From Zoogloea sp. (lineage in GTDB: Bacteria > Pseudomonadota > Gammaproteobacteria > Burkholderiales > Rhodocyclaceae), in contig JADKKC010000013.1 in assembly GCA_016720685.1 (NCBI GenBank), positions 44,937 to 108,936 on the forward strand: DNA of 64,000 bases. The letters run 5' to 3'. Both the position numbers and the translations under genes were made by a program. Each line of letters starts with the position of its first letter. The first letter of the stretch is position 1. The notes beneath the pieces are model-generated. The model was not told the origin of the DNA. It made no database searches and saw nothing but the letters and a program-made list of their open reading frames with translations. Positions 17,381 through 29,523 of this stretch are shown one piece after another.

Positions 17381-17385
17381 TCGCC

Positions 17386-17700
17386 ATGGAAAACCTCGAA
17401 TTCCGTTTTACTGCCCATCCTGCCAGACCCGCAGCCGGCGCCGCCCTGTGTGGCGTGGTCGGTTCAGGCAACATGGAAATCCTGATCCGTCCGGGGGATG
17501 AAGCCGACGCCTGCACGGTGTCGATCAAGACCTCGGCCCGCGGCTTCGGCAAGATCTGGGAAGCCGTCATCGCCGACTTCGCCTCCCGCCATCCGGTGGG
17601 CGGCACCCGCATCGCCATCAACGACATGGGGGCGACCCCGGCGGTCGTCACCCTGCGCCTGGCCCAAGCCCTTGGCGACTACACCGGAGGTGCCCAATGA
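17386..17700 (+). CDS. mdcC: Malonate decarboxylase acyl carrier protein (delta subunit)
   Basis: A 104-residue acyl carrier protein, MENLEFRFTAHPARP at the start. The motif VVGSGNMEIL contains the Ser (residue 27) that carries the 2'-(5''-phosphoribosyl)-3'-dephospho-CoA prosthetic group, the arm that cycles between acetyl and malonyl forms. It lies 5 bases after mdcA, and its TGA overlaps the mdcD ATG as ATGA. Short but well supported by position and motif. Confidence 0.93.
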   Translation: MENLEFRFTAHPARPAAGAALCGVVGSGNMEILIRPGDEADACTVSIKTSARGFGKIWEAVIADFASRHPVGGTRIAINDMGATPAVVTLRLAQALGDYTGGAQ

Positions 17701-18611
17701 ACGCTCCAGTCCATACCCAACTGGCCTTGCGCCATAGCTACTTCGAGGCCAGCGCCCGCAGCCGGGTGGCTCAATTGCTGGACGCCGGCAGCTTCCGGGA
17801 GTTTCTGCCGCCGGAGGTCTCCCAGCCGAGTCCTCACCTCGCCGTCCTGGGTATCCCAGGTGCTTTTGACGACGGCGTAATCGTCGGTAGCGGTCAACTG
17901 GGTGGCAAGCCAGTACTGCTCATCGCCCAGGAGGGGCAGTTCATGGGCGGGGCGGTGGGAGAAATCCACGGCGCCAAGATCGTGGGACTGCTTCGTCGAG
18001 CGATTGTGGAGCGGCCTGCCGCCGTGGTCTTCATGGTGGATTCCGGTGGTGTTCGTCTGCATGAGGCCAACGCAGGCCTGATCGCCATTTCCGAGATCAT
18101 GCGTGCGGTGCTCGACACCCGCGCCGCCGGCGTGCCGGTCATTGCCCTTGTCGGGGGCAGTTGTGGTGCATTCGGCGGCATGGGCATCGTATCGCGCCTG
18201 TGTTCGGCCATTGTCATGTCGGAGGAAGGGCGTCTTGCCTTGTCCGGCCCCGAAGTCATCGAGACGGTTGCGGGAGTCGAGGAGTTCGACTCCAAGGATC
18301 GCGCCCTCGTATGGCGGGTGACTGGCGGCAAGCACCGCTATCTCACCGGAGACTGTGCCGAACTCGTGGAAGACGATGCTGCAAGCTTTCGTCAAAGCAC
18401 GATTGACCTGCTCGCCGGCTTGACCGAGCCGGCCCCCGGCAGCAGCGCACTGCGCACCGAACAGAAACGTCTGACGCAACGACGCGAACGTTTCGCCGGC
18501 ATGCGGGACGGTCTCGAGGTCTGGGCCGCCATGGGCATGGCCAGGCCTGCCGAGGTATCGCTCATGGACCGGGATAGCCTGGTCGCCGCCAAGAAAGGAC
18601 TACCAGCATGA
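17697..18611 (+). CDS. mdcD: Malonate decarboxylase beta subunit
   Basis: A 304-residue carboxyltransferase-fold subunit (crotonase-like). With MdcE it decarboxylates malonyl-S-ACP to acetyl-S-ACP. Recognisable stretches: AVVFMVDSGGVRLHEANAGL (about 107-126), IALVGGSCGAFGGMGI (about 148-163) forming the oxyanion region, and RLALSGPEVIE. It overlaps mdcC and mdcE by four bases at each end, indicating translational coupling. Confidence 0.94.
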   Translation: MNAPVHTQLALRHSYFEASARSRVAQLLDAGSFREFLPPEVSQPSPHLAVLGIPGAFDDGVIVGSGQLGGKPVLLIAQEGQFMGGAVGEIHGAKIVGLLRRAIVERPAAVVFMVDSGGVRLHEANAGLIAISEIMRAVLDTRAAGVPVIALVGGSCGAFGGMGIVSRLCSAIVMSEEGRLALSGPEVIETVAGVEEFDSKDRALVWRVTGGKHRYLTGDCAELVEDDAASFRQSTIDLLAGLTEPAPGSSALRTEQKRLTQRRERFAGMRDGLEVWAAMGMARPAEVSLMDRDSLVAAKKGLPA

Positions 18612-19318
18612 AGCTCATCGAGATTCTCAACGCCCTGTTTCCCGCCGGGCACGAAGTGGGCACTTTCGGCCAGTTGATTGCCGGTACCGCCCAGACCTCC
18701 AGCAGCACCGTTGCCGTGCTGGGCACCACGGATGCGGCGGCCATCGGCCACGACATCGCCCTTGGCCTGGCCGGACGCATCCTCGACATCGTTGACCAGC
18801 ACCCCGGGCGGCCGATCGTCTTCCTGGTCGATACCAAGGGGCAGGCCCTTTCGCGGGCAGAAGAGCTGCTGTGTCTCAACGGCAGCCTCGCACACCTGGC
18901 CCGCTGCGTTGATCTGGCGCGTCGGCAGGGGCATGTCAGCGTCGCGCTGGTAACGGGCGAGGCGGTCAGCGGTGGCTTCCTGTCCTTCGGTCTGATGGCC
19001 GACAAGACCTACGCGCTGGCCGATGCCCAGGTGCGGGTGATGGACCTCAAGGCCATGGCCCGGGTGACCAAGATTGCCCATGAACGCCTGGTAGAACTTG
19101 CCGGCAGCTCGCCGACCTTTGCACCGGGGGCCGAGAACTACCTGAGCATGGGCGCACTCGAGGCGATCTGGGATGCGCCGACCGCAGCACTGCTGGAGTC
19201 CGCGCTGGATCAACGGGTTGCCAAAGGCCTGCTCGTCGATGGTCGGATGGACGCCGGACGGGAGCGCGGGGGGCGGAGCCTCGCTGCGCAAACCGTGGCC
19301 GCCGTGCTGGCAGCCTGA
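18608..19318 (+). CDS. mdcE: Malonate decarboxylase gamma subunit
   Basis: A 236-residue partner of MdcD, with the carboxyltransferase fold. Conserved text includes IVFLVDTKGQALSRAEELLC (about 74-93) and VTGEAVSGGFLSFGLMAD (about 115-132), and the C-terminal ARVTKIAHERLVELA segment. It starts within the mdcD stop (ATGA). With MdcA, C and D it makes up the soluble, biotin-independent decarboxylase. Confidence 0.93.
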   Translation: MKLIEILNALFPAGHEVGTFGQLIAGTAQTSSSTVAVLGTTDAAAIGHDIALGLAGRILDIVDQHPGRPIVFLVDTKGQALSRAEELLCLNGSLAHLARCVDLARRQGHVSVALVTGEAVSGGFLSFGLMADKTYALADAQVRVMDLKAMARVTKIAHERLVELAGSSPTFAPGAENYLSMGALEAIWDAPTAALLESALDQRVAKGLLVDGRMDAGRERGGRSLAAQTVAAVLAA

Positions 19319-19328
19319 GGTGAGCGAG

Positions 19329-20000
19329 ATGCGTCGACACGATCTGGCCTACGTGCGGCCCGGAGCGGCGGTTCGTTTTCACTGCGGCATCGCGGATGAA
19401 GAGTTGTCAGCCCGGGTGATGGGCTGGATCGTGCGCGGCCGTCCCCTGGTGGTTGCACGCCAGGTGGCCGGTTCCGACGCACTTCTCCTCGGCCTGACCC
19501 TGCCGGCGACCAGCGAGGGTCGGCGGCGCGTCGGATGTTTCGTGAAGCGGGCTGATGTACTTGGGGTGAGGGCGCCTCTCGGCATTCGCGACTGCCTCGG
19601 GCGCCTGGGCGAATCGGTGGCAGCGCCGTTGGCGGCCCTGGACAGACGGCTGGCCGAGCATCGTATCCAGGTCGGGGTTTACGGCTCGCTGGCCTGGGAG
19701 ACGCTTAGCGGTCTGGAGTATCGCCATGTCGGGTCGGATGTGGATCTGATCTGCGACATTCGTTCTGCCGAGCAGATGCGCGAGTGCCTGGCCGCACTCT
19801 CCGAGGCCGCCGCGAGTGTTTCATGTGGCCTCGACGGAGAGATCCGCTTTCCGGATGGCTGCGCGGTGGCGTGGCGCGAGCTGGCTGCGGCGCAGGACAA
19901 GCCGGACATGCAGGTGCTGGTGAAAGGCGAGGTTGATGTTGGAATGCTGCCCATTTCGGTGCTGATGGCACAGTTCGAGGAGGAAATCCTGCATGTCTGA
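19329..20000 (+). CDS. mdcG: Malonate decarboxylase holo-ACP synthase (phosphoribosyl-dephospho-CoA transferase)
   Basis: A 223-residue nucleotidyltransferase that loads the phosphoribosyl-dephospho-CoA group onto MdcC. The motif YGSLAWETLSG followed by VGSDVDLICD (about residues 118-140) is the nucleotidyltransferase GS...DxD signature, with the metal-binding aspartates. It starts at 19329 (MRRHDLAYV), 10 bases after mdcE, and overlaps mdcB by 8 bases at its end. Confidence 0.9.
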   Translation: MRRHDLAYVRPGAAVRFHCGIADEELSARVMGWIVRGRPLVVARQVAGSDALLLGLTLPATSEGRRRVGCFVKRADVLGVRAPLGIRDCLGRLGESVAAPLAALDRRLAEHRIQVGVYGSLAWETLSGLEYRHVGSDVDLICDIRSAEQMRECLAALSEAAASVSCGLDGEIRFPDGCAVAWRELAAAQDKPDMQVLVKGEVDVGMLPISVLMAQFEEEILHV

Positions 20001-20862
20001 AGTTCTTGCCCGTGTGCTCGGTAATGTCCAGCCCACCCCGTGTTTTGCCGACGGCAGCGCTGCCCGGATCGGCAGTCTGGCCGTGCGGGCCCTCTACCGG
20101 GAGGTCGCGCTGTCTCCCAAGCCCGGCCTGGTCAGCCCTGCGGATTCCGGCAGCCACGGGGACATGGATTTCCGTACTTTCCTGCGCAGCTTGCAATCCC
20201 TTCGCGGATATTTTCCCGAAATCACCCGTCTCGGGGCCACCGCACCCGACTTCGAGGCGCTGCGCCGGCTCGGTGTAGCGGCCGAGGCGAAAATGCTGGC
20301 CGCGACTGGCGGCATCAATACGCACCGGGGGGCAATTTTCAACATCGGCTTGCTGTGTGCCGCAGCGGGCGCCCTTGCTGCGGAAGGTGGACACGTGTCG
20401 GCCGAAGCCGTGTGCGCGGCAGTGACGCAGCGCTGGGCTGATGCAATCCTCGGCGCCGCGAATCCGGCTGCGCGCAGCCATGGGGCGGAGGTCACTCGTC
20501 TTTACGGCTGCGGGGGCGCCCGGCAGGAAGCCGCCGACGGATTTCCGGCAGTGCTGGAGATCGGCCTGCCGGCCTATCGTGCAGCGCTTGATGCCACCGG
20601 CGAGCCGGAGCTGGCGGCCATCCAGTGTCTATTCGCCCTTGTCGCACGCCTTGATGACACCAATTTGTTGTGGCGCGGTGGCGCGGAAGGGCTTGCTTTC
20701 GCCCAGCGCCTCGCCTGCGAATTTCTTTCGGAAGGCGGCGTGCTGGCGGCAGACTGGGAGTCACGCGCGAGAGCGATTCATACCCGCTTCGTGGCCCGCC
20801 GGCTCAGCCCCGGCGGCAGTGCCGACCTGCTTGGCGTCACCCTTTTCCTTGAGGGATTGTGA
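19993..20862 (+). CDS. mdcB: Triphosphoribosyl-dephospho-CoA synthase
   Basis: A 289-residue CitG/MdcB-family enzyme that makes 2'-(5''-triphosphoribosyl)-3'-dephospho-CoA from ATP and dephospho-CoA, the precursor of the MdcC prosthetic group. The family signature ALSPKPGLVSPADSGSHGDM (about residues 38-57) and ATGGINTHRGAIF (about 98-110) are present. In Pseudomonas-type operons it sits after mdcA; here it follows mdcG, as part of the same transcript. Confidence 0.93.
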   Translation: MSEVLARVLGNVQPTPCFADGSAARIGSLAVRALYREVALSPKPGLVSPADSGSHGDMDFRTFLRSLQSLRGYFPEITRLGATAPDFEALRRLGVAAEAKMLAATGGINTHRGAIFNIGLLCAAAGALAAEGGHVSAEAVCAAVTQRWADAILGAANPAARSHGAEVTRLYGCGGARQEAADGFPAVLEIGLPAYRAALDATGEPELAAIQCLFALVARLDDTNLLWRGGAEGLAFAQRLACEFLSEGGVLAADWESRARAIHTRFVARRLSPGGSADLLGVTLFLEGL

Positions 20863-21782
20863 GCCCGCCCATGCGACTTGCCATTCTTTTCAGCGGACAG
20901 GGCGGCCAGCAGCCGGAGCATTTCGCCCAGTTGCGGGAGCACGCATCGCCAGAGCTGGCGACCCGTCTCGCAGAGGCCATCCCGTCAATCTGGCAGGCTG
21001 GGGTGCTGACGGCATCCGACCTGCAACCGAACCGGCTTGCTCAGCCATTGATCTTTGCCTGGCAGATGAGCGTGTGGCAGCAATTGCAGCCCCATTTGCC
21101 GCGTCCGGTGTGCGTAGCCGGCTACTCCCTCGGAGAGATGGCCGCCTGCTGCGCCGCAGGTGCCTTTCCGGCCGATGCGGGCGTGGCCTTGTGCGCCGAA
21201 CGGGCGAAGCTGATGGACGCGTGCGTCAGTGGGCCGGCGGGCTTGCTGGCGGTCATCGGGCTGCACTTGCCCGCCGTCGAAGCAATCGCCAGCGTGTGCG
21301 GGTTGGTGGTGGCGATTCGCAATGGGCCGGATCATTTTGTGCTGGGTGGTGCCGCGGCAGGTTTGGCGCGGGCGCAGCTTCTTGCCGAAGACCAGGGCGC
21401 AGGCCGTGTTGTGCGTCTTGGTGTCACCACGCCGTCCCACACGCCCATGCTGGCCTCCGCGGCGGACACGTTCGCCTTGATGCTGAAGGCTCATCGATCG
21501 GTGCGCCTGGCTTTCCCGGTGCTCAGTGCCATTGATGGTCGCTCGGCCCGAACCGCAGACGATGCACTGGCGGCCCTCGCGCGACAAATCTGCACGCCGC
21601 TGGACTGGGAGCGCTGTCTTGGAGCCGTGCAGGAAATGCAGCCTGACGTCGTTCTTGAAATCGGGCCTGGCAATGCCTTGGTGCGAATGTGGACGGAAAT
21701 GAGTGATGTCGCAGTGGCACGTGCTTCGGACGACTTTCGCACGATCGAGGGACTCATCAACTGGGTCGAGGCTCGGGCATGA
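20859..21782 (+). CDS. mdcH: Malonyl transferase subunit (malonyl-CoA:ACP transacylase)
   Basis: A FabD-like acyltransferase that primes the acyl carrier protein with malonyl from malonyl-CoA. Motifs: LFSGQGGQ near the N-terminus, GYSLGE with the nucleophilic Ser (about residue 90), RNGPDHFVLGG, and the catalytic-His segment TTPSHTPML (about 192-200). GTG at 20859 (overlapping the mdcB stop, with GAGGG just upstream) and ATG at 20871 are both possible starts. It is the last gene of the mdc operon. Confidence 0.92.
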   Translation: MSPPMRLAILFSGQGGQQPEHFAQLREHASPELATRLAEAIPSIWQAGVLTASDLQPNRLAQPLIFAWQMSVWQQLQPHLPRPVCVAGYSLGEMAACCAAGAFPADAGVALCAERAKLMDACVSGPAGLLAVIGLHLPAVEAIASVCGLVVAIRNGPDHFVLGGAAAGLARAQLLAEDQGAGRVVRLGVTTPSHTPMLASAADTFALMLKAHRSVRLAFPVLSAIDGRSARTADDALAALARQICTPLDWERCLGAVQEMQPDVVLEIGPGNALVRMWTEMSDVAVARASDDFRTIEGLINWVEARA

Positions 21783-21902
21783 TTCTTCGACCCGCTGAGG
21801 GTGTTTCCGGCGCCAAAAACTCGTTGGCGTGATTTGAGTCAAGTCGGTCGGGGCCGTGATGAGTTATGAATGAAGGTTAGACCAACGGACCCCGAAACCA
21901 TC

Positions 21903-22172
21903 ATGAAAAGCTACAGCACCGAAGCGATTCGCCCCGCGATGCCGCGCTTTCATTTGCGGCAGAGCAATGGGCTCTACTGGCCGATCACTTTCGTTTTTGT
22001 CACGGAGCGGATGGGGAGGGAGATCATGCAGGAGCGCCAGCTCATTCTCGATGCCATGCCGCCCTCAGACCGCAAGAAACAGGAAGCGCTCTTCAGGCGC
22101 TACGACCCGGAGGTGAGCGTCCAGGCGTTCCAGGGCACGCTGCGACTGTTCGGCATCGTGAAAGACTCGTAG
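21903..22172 (+). CDS. Small conserved hypothetical protein
   Basis: An 89-residue protein from ATG 21903 (MKSYSTEAIRPAMPRFHLRQ); an in-frame ATG at 21870 would add 11 residues. It is basic, with segments WPITFVFVTERMGREIMQER and KKQEALFRRYDPEVSVQAFQ, without membrane segments or a known domain. It lies after the mdc operon, but 120 bases downstream and with no sign of belonging to malonate metabolism. Confidence 0.6.
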   Translation: MKSYSTEAIRPAMPRFHLRQSNGLYWPITFVFVTERMGREIMQERQLILDAMPPSDRKKQEALFRRYDPEVSVQAFQGTLRLFGIVKDS

Positions 22173-22204
22173 CGCGGGCCGCCAGACACCCCGGGGCACT
22201 TCAC

Positions 22205-22257
22205 CAGCCCCTGACCCGACCCGCAGGCAAATGCCCGCAAGGCCGGTTCAGGGGCTG
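22205..22257. terminator. Inverted repeat between convergent genes
   Basis: CAGCCCCTGA (22205-22214) and TCAGGGGCTG (22248-22257) form a perfect 10-bp stem with a 33-nt loop. It separates the small + strand gene from gshA on the minus strand and may terminate both. Confidence 0.5.
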
Positions 22258-22268
22258 TGTCTTCGGGC

Positions 22269-23843
22269 TCAGGCCGCTGCAGCCGCCATGTAGCGCGCCA
22301 CGTACTCGTCGAAAGAACCCTGCTGCTCGCGCTCCAGTTTTGCCTGGGCGGCAAGCGAGTCGTGGGTGGCCTTTTCGAAGGCGGCTTCGTCAGCGCTTTC
22401 CAGCGGGCGGCTGCGGAACCACGCGGCGTGGCGTTCGGACTGGCGCCGGGCGAAGGCGAAGAAACCCAGCTTGTCCTCGTTCAGGCTTTGCAGCACGCGG
22501 GCCGACGGCGTGAGGCTGGCGTCCTCGAGCTTTGCGCGCTGGCTGGCCAGGGCTTCGCGGTGCAGCTTGTTGCCGTGGGCGGCATCCAGCCGCTCGGCAC
22601 AGGCGCCGATGCTTTCCAGCAGTTGCAGACCCCATTCCTTCAGCCCGACCGCTGCGCCGCGATGGCTCAGCTGCAGGCCCGGCCGGCGGCCTTCCTTCAC
22701 GGTGAGGGCGAAGTTGGTGGTGCATTCGCGGCACTCGGCGGACGACAGCGTGGGGCTGTCTTCGAGCGCGCAGTACAGCAGGAAGGCGTCGAGGAAGCGG
22801 GCGGCAGTCAGGTCGATGCCCAGCGGCAGGAAGGGGTCGATGTCGAGGCAGCGCACCTCGACGTACTGTATGCCGCGCGCGCTCAAGGCCTGGATCGGCC
22901 GCTCGCCGCTGTCGATCACGCGCTTGGGACGGATGCTCGAGTAATACTCGTTTTCGATTTGCAGCACGTTGGTGTTGAGCTGCTGCCACTCGCCGTCCCG
23001 GTGCGTGCCGATTGCCTGGTAGGGCGGGTAGGGCGTGGAGACGGCCTGGCGCAGGCTGTCCAGGTAGCTTTCCAGGTTGTTGTAGCAAGGCGTGAGGCTG
23101 GCCTGGGCGTTGTTCTGGTAGCCGAGATCGCTCATGCGCAGGCTGGTGGCCCAGGGCAGGAACAGGGTGTCGTCGCCGAGCTTTTCGAGGGTGTGTTCGC
23201 GCCCCTTGAGAAAGCTGGCACCCAGCGCCGGCGAGGCCCCGAACAGGTACATCAGCAGCCAGCTGTAGCGGCGGAAGTTGCGGATCAGCGCGATGTAGCA
23301 GCCCGACTGCCAGTCGGTCGCCGGGCTGGTGTCGCCCTGGTCCTGCTGCAACAGCGGCCACAGGGCTTCGGGCAGCGAGAAGTTGTAGTGGATGCCGGCG
23401 ATGCACTGCATGGCCTTGCCATAGCGCACGGCCAGGCCCTTGCGATAGACGTGTTTGAGCTTGCCCACATGGCTGGCGCCGTATTCGGCGATGGGGATTG
23501 TCGCTTCGTCGGGCAGGGGGCAGGGCATCGAGTGGGTCCACAGCTGCTCGCTGCCGAGGCGGGCGTAGCTGTAGCGGTGGATGGCATCCAGCTCGCCGAG
23601 GGTGTCGGCGGGGTTTTCCAGGGCGTCGGTGATGAGCTCCATCAGCGCCTCGGAATAGTCGGTGGTGATCTGCGGGTGGGTCAGCGCCGAACCCAGTGCC
23701 CGGGGGTGGGGTGTCAGGGCCAGCTGGCCGGCAGGATCGACGCGCAGGCTTTCCTTCTCGATGCCATGCCGGCAGTGGCGCAGCAGGTCGCGCTGTTCCG
23801 CAGGGTCGAGTAAAGCCAGGCGGTGAAATAGTTGATTGCTCAA
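22269..23843 (-). CDS. gshA: Glutamate-cysteine ligase, proteobacterial type
   Basis: A 524-residue enzyme catalysing the first step of glutathione synthesis (gamma-glutamylcysteine formation). The N-terminal GIEKESLRVDPAGQLALTPHP is the family signature, followed by TDYSEALMELIT (about residues 62-73) with conserved acidic residues for Mg-ATP, and IHYNFSLPEALWP (about 150). Length fits the E. coli-type enzyme. The GSTs in this window depend on its product. It is a single gene, convergent with the small gene at 21903. Confidence 0.94.
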   Translation of the reverse strand: MSNQLFHRLALLDPAEQRDLLRHCRHGIEKESLRVDPAGQLALTPHPRALGSALTHPQITTDYSEALMELITDALENPADTLGELDAIHRYSYARLGSEQLWTHSMPCPLPDEATIPIAEYGASHVGKLKHVYRKGLAVRYGKAMQCIAGIHYNFSLPEALWPLLQQDQGDTSPATDWQSGCYIALIRNFRRYSWLLMYLFGASPALGASFLKGREHTLEKLGDDTLFLPWATSLRMSDLGYQNNAQASLTPCYNNLESYLDSLRQAVSTPYPPYQAIGTHRDGEWQQLNTNVLQIENEYYSSIRPKRVIDSGERPIQALSARGIQYVEVRCLDIDPFLPLGIDLTAARFLDAFLLYCALEDSPTLSSAECRECTTNFALTVKEGRRPGLQLSHRGAAVGLKEWGLQLLESIGACAERLDAAHGNKLHREALASQRAKLEDASLTPSARVLQSLNEDKLGFFAFARRQSERHAAWFRSRPLESADEAAFEKATHDSLAAQAKLEREQQGSFDEYVARYMAAAAA

Positions 23844-23942
23844 GAGTCGGATTCCTGTAGATACATTTTTCGCACTATGAACAGCGCGTGTTTCGGGCGG
23901 GGCTGCAGTCGTTGTTGTTATCGAAAAATTTTGGTCGATGCC

Positions 23943-25220
23943 CTAGACAACAGGGAAGTCGGTCTGAATTCGTAGCATCTCGTTGTCAGGCACTCCGGCC
24001 GCCCCGGCAAACTCCGGCCAGCGGGCGAGGGCGGCGGCGACCTGCCTGATGATGTCGCGGTAGCCGGGCACCAGGTAGCGATCTCCGACCGATTCGAGGT
24101 CGGCCCGGTTGATGTTGCGGAATTTTCCGTTCACTGACATGAGGTGCTGATACGTCCATTCACCTTTCGGATTGTAGGCGTGAGTCACGTCGTAGGCCGG
24201 GGCGAGCTGCCATTGCCCGCCCTTGTCCAGGATGAAGGACAGGTTCTTGGTGTGATCATCGCAGTTGGAGGCCAGCACGTTGAAGACCATCCGCCGGTAG
24301 CCTTCGGCCCGTTCGACGTCCGGCAGGCCCAGCGCGGCGATGGTCTGGAAATACTGGTTGTAGTCGTGGGTGCCCCGCTGCTTGTAATCGAGGTGCTGCA
24401 TGGCGCACAGGCTCTGGATGTGTTGTTTTGTTCCGTTCTGGCGATCGAAGCGCCGGGTCATGAAGTGCGCGCGGCCGTTCTCTTCGAGCAGCCGGCAGGC
24501 GCACATGCTCATGCCGGCAGCCCTCGCCATCAGGTAGTAGGCGTACTCGATGCGCCCGTAGTGCCCGCCGGTTCCAAGTTCGTAATCGCTGCCGACGCCG
24601 TCGAGCTTGAGCAGCCAGTAGTCGAATCCCGCTTCGGCGGGCAGCTGCCCGGAGCGGATCTCGTTGGTGTCGGGGTTCCAGGCGATCACCGCCTTGGCCC
24701 GGGCGCCGCCGGCAGAGGTGCCAACCTGGATCAGGTTCATGATTGCGGCTTCCGTTTCGCGATCGCCACCGAACCTGCCCGAAAGAGCCTCCCGCGAGCC
24801 CGCCACAAGCTGGGATATCTCGACCGCCGTGGCCTTGGTCCGCTTGGGGCCACGGGCCGGACGAAACTCCAGCGCGCCCATGCCCCGGTTGCTCATGTAG
24901 GCCAGCCGGTCGAGCGCGGTGATGGCGGCCTTGGCCACACCTTCCCTGGCCAGGTAGGCGTCGATGAGGGCGTTGCCGAAGTCGTCGGGCAGGGCATCGG
25001 CCAGCATGGCCGGCAGGCGCTTGAAGGTGGCCTCGGGCAAGAGGGGAAAAACATGGACGGGCTGGGCGACGGGCATCGTCAGCGGCGCCAGTTCGATTCC
25101 CCGTGCCTGCCACTTCGGGTCGTATTCAAAAACGTAGTAGCCAAGGCCGGGGTCGACGGACACACCGCCGACCGTGGCGCCCCAGGCTCGTACTTCAATC
25201 AGGTCCACAGCACGATACAT
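23943..25220 (-). CDS. hipA: HipA-family toxin kinase
   Basis: A 425-residue HipA-like Ser/Thr kinase. The P-loop-like VGTSAGGARAKAVIAW (about residues 167-182), FDYWLLKLDG and HFMTRRFDR lead to the catalytic segment SNCDDHTKNLSFILD (about 315-330) and LAPAYDVTHAYN (metal-binding Asp). E. coli HipA phosphorylates glutamyl-tRNA synthetase; the target here is not known. It begins three bases after hipB, as in classic hipBA operons. All core catalytic residues appear present, so it is probably active. Confidence 0.9.
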   Translation of the reverse strand: MYRAVDLIEVRAWGATVGGVSVDPGLGYYVFEYDPKWQARGIELAPLTMPVAQPVHVFPLLPEATFKRLPAMLADALPDDFGNALIDAYLAREGVAKAAITALDRLAYMSNRGMGALEFRPARGPKRTKATAVEISQLVAGSREALSGRFGGDRETEAAIMNLIQVGTSAGGARAKAVIAWNPDTNEIRSGQLPAEAGFDYWLLKLDGVGSDYELGTGGHYGRIEYAYYLMARAAGMSMCACRLLEENGRAHFMTRRFDRQNGTKQHIQSLCAMQHLDYKQRGTHDYNQYFQTIAALGLPDVERAEGYRRMVFNVLASNCDDHTKNLSFILDKGGQWQLAPAYDVTHAYNPKGEWTYQHLMSVNGKFRNINRADLESVGDRYLVPGYRDIIRQVAAALARWPEFAGAAGVPDNEMLRIQTDFPVV

Positions 25221-25223
25221 GGG

Positions 25224-25559
25224 CTACTCCGACGGGCTGCACTTGCGGGGCCGAAAGACCTTTTGCCGCGGGGCTTTCAGGGTACGGGAGTTCAGCAACT
25301 GCATGGGGCTCACGCTGATCTTGGGGGCGAGTGCTTCGAGCCAGTCGGTTCTGCCGAGCCCCCGTGCGACCTTGATGAGCGTCTTGAGGGAGCAGCCCTT
25401 GCCGCCTTCAAGGTTCTTGAGGGCGCCGAGGCTTACCCCGGAGCGGGTGGCCAGCTGCGTCTGCTCCAGGTTGGCCCGGATGCGCATGGTCCGAAACTGT
25501 TCGCCGAGGTAGGTTTCCCATTCCTCCGTTGTCATGGTGATTTGATCGGTTAAAGCCAT
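25224..25559 (-). CDS. hipB: HipB-like antitoxin, XRE family
   Basis: A 111-residue protein with an XRE helix-turn-helix (EQTQLATRSGVSLGALKNLE, about residues 32-51) and a C-terminal basic extension. It precedes hipA by three bases on the same strand. HipB neutralises HipA and represses the operon. The palindrome at 25594-25609, immediately upstream of its promoter -10 box, is the likely operator. Confidence 0.88.
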   Translation of the reverse strand: MALTDQITMTTEEWETYLGEQFRTMRIRANLEQTQLATRSGVSLGALKNLEGGKGCSLKTLIKVARGLGRTDWLEALAPKISVSPMQLLNSRTLKAPRQKVFRPRKCSPSE

Positions 25560-25588
25560 ACAAGTGTCTCTACCGGGTTTTTTAAAAC

Positions 25589-25609
25589 ATTATAGACATA
25601 ATAATGTCT
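25589..25609 (-). promoter_or_regulatory. hipBA promoter -10 and operator palindrome
   Basis: On the minus strand a perfect TATAAT (plus coordinates 25589-25594) lies about 30 bases upstream of the hipB ATG. Directly upstream is AGACAT (25594-25599)-AATA-ATGTCT (25604-25609), a perfect inverted repeat overlapping the -10/-35 spacer. This is a good HipB operator candidate. Confidence 0.65.
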
Positions 25610-25894
25610 TTAAAGAACTATTGTTAATGAGTCTTAAATATGGCTTTACTGAATTTTTAAAGTCATTAGAGTCATAAATACAACTCTAGTGTTGATTTAT
25701 TGTGACCTTGTGACGAGCCCGTCGCCGGGATTCAGCGCGCCGGGGCGCCCCGTTGCAGTGCGCCCCGGACGTGGCTGCACACCGAGGGAGCATCGCCTTG
25801 GATGCCTGGCCCGCCGGATGGTTCGTGCCAGCAGGCCGGGCGCCGGGGTTGGTGTGGGCTGGACATCGGGCTTACCCCGATTGTGGGGTGTATT

Positions 25895-25930
25895 AATATC
25901 GATAAAATTTGCATTTGTCGATATTTTTTT
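25895..25930 (+). terminator. Hairpin with T-tract in the pyc leader
   Basis: AATATCGA (25895-25902) and TCGATATT (25918-25925) form an 8-bp stem with a 15-nt loop, followed by T(5), 55 bases before the pyc start. It looks like an intrinsic terminator or attenuator; as a symmetric AT-rich site it might instead bind a regulator. Confidence 0.45.
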
Positions 25931-25985
25931 CTTCAGGCGGGCTTCTTGCTTGAAAGTGTGTCACCCCTTTACCAGAGAGACTCCC

Positions 25986-29435
<3,450 letters not shown>

Positions 29436-29472
29436 GGCTTCGCGCCCAGGGCGCTTCATCGCGAGTCACCCG

Positions 29473-29523
29473 CCGTGGCGTGCGCGTTTCAGGTTTCTGA
29501 AGCGCGCACGCCACGGTTGTTTT
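29473..29523 (+). terminator. Strong intrinsic terminator after pyc
   Basis: CCGTGGCGTGCGCGTTTCAG pairs with CTGAAGCGCGCACGCCACGG (29473-29516) in a 20-bp stem with one G-T wobble and a 4-nt loop, followed by TTGTTTT. Confidence 0.88.

Larger units (their letters stand above)
25560..25985. other. Intergenic region between hipB and pyc
   Basis: This 426-base gap is AT-rich next to hipB (holding the operator), then GC-rich from about 25730 to 25870 with no recognisable gene, and AT-rich again before pyc, where a hairpin with a T-tract lies in the presumed leader. The pyc reading frame is open upstream to 25689, but nothing there resembles a biotin carboxylase N-terminus. Confidence 0.6.
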
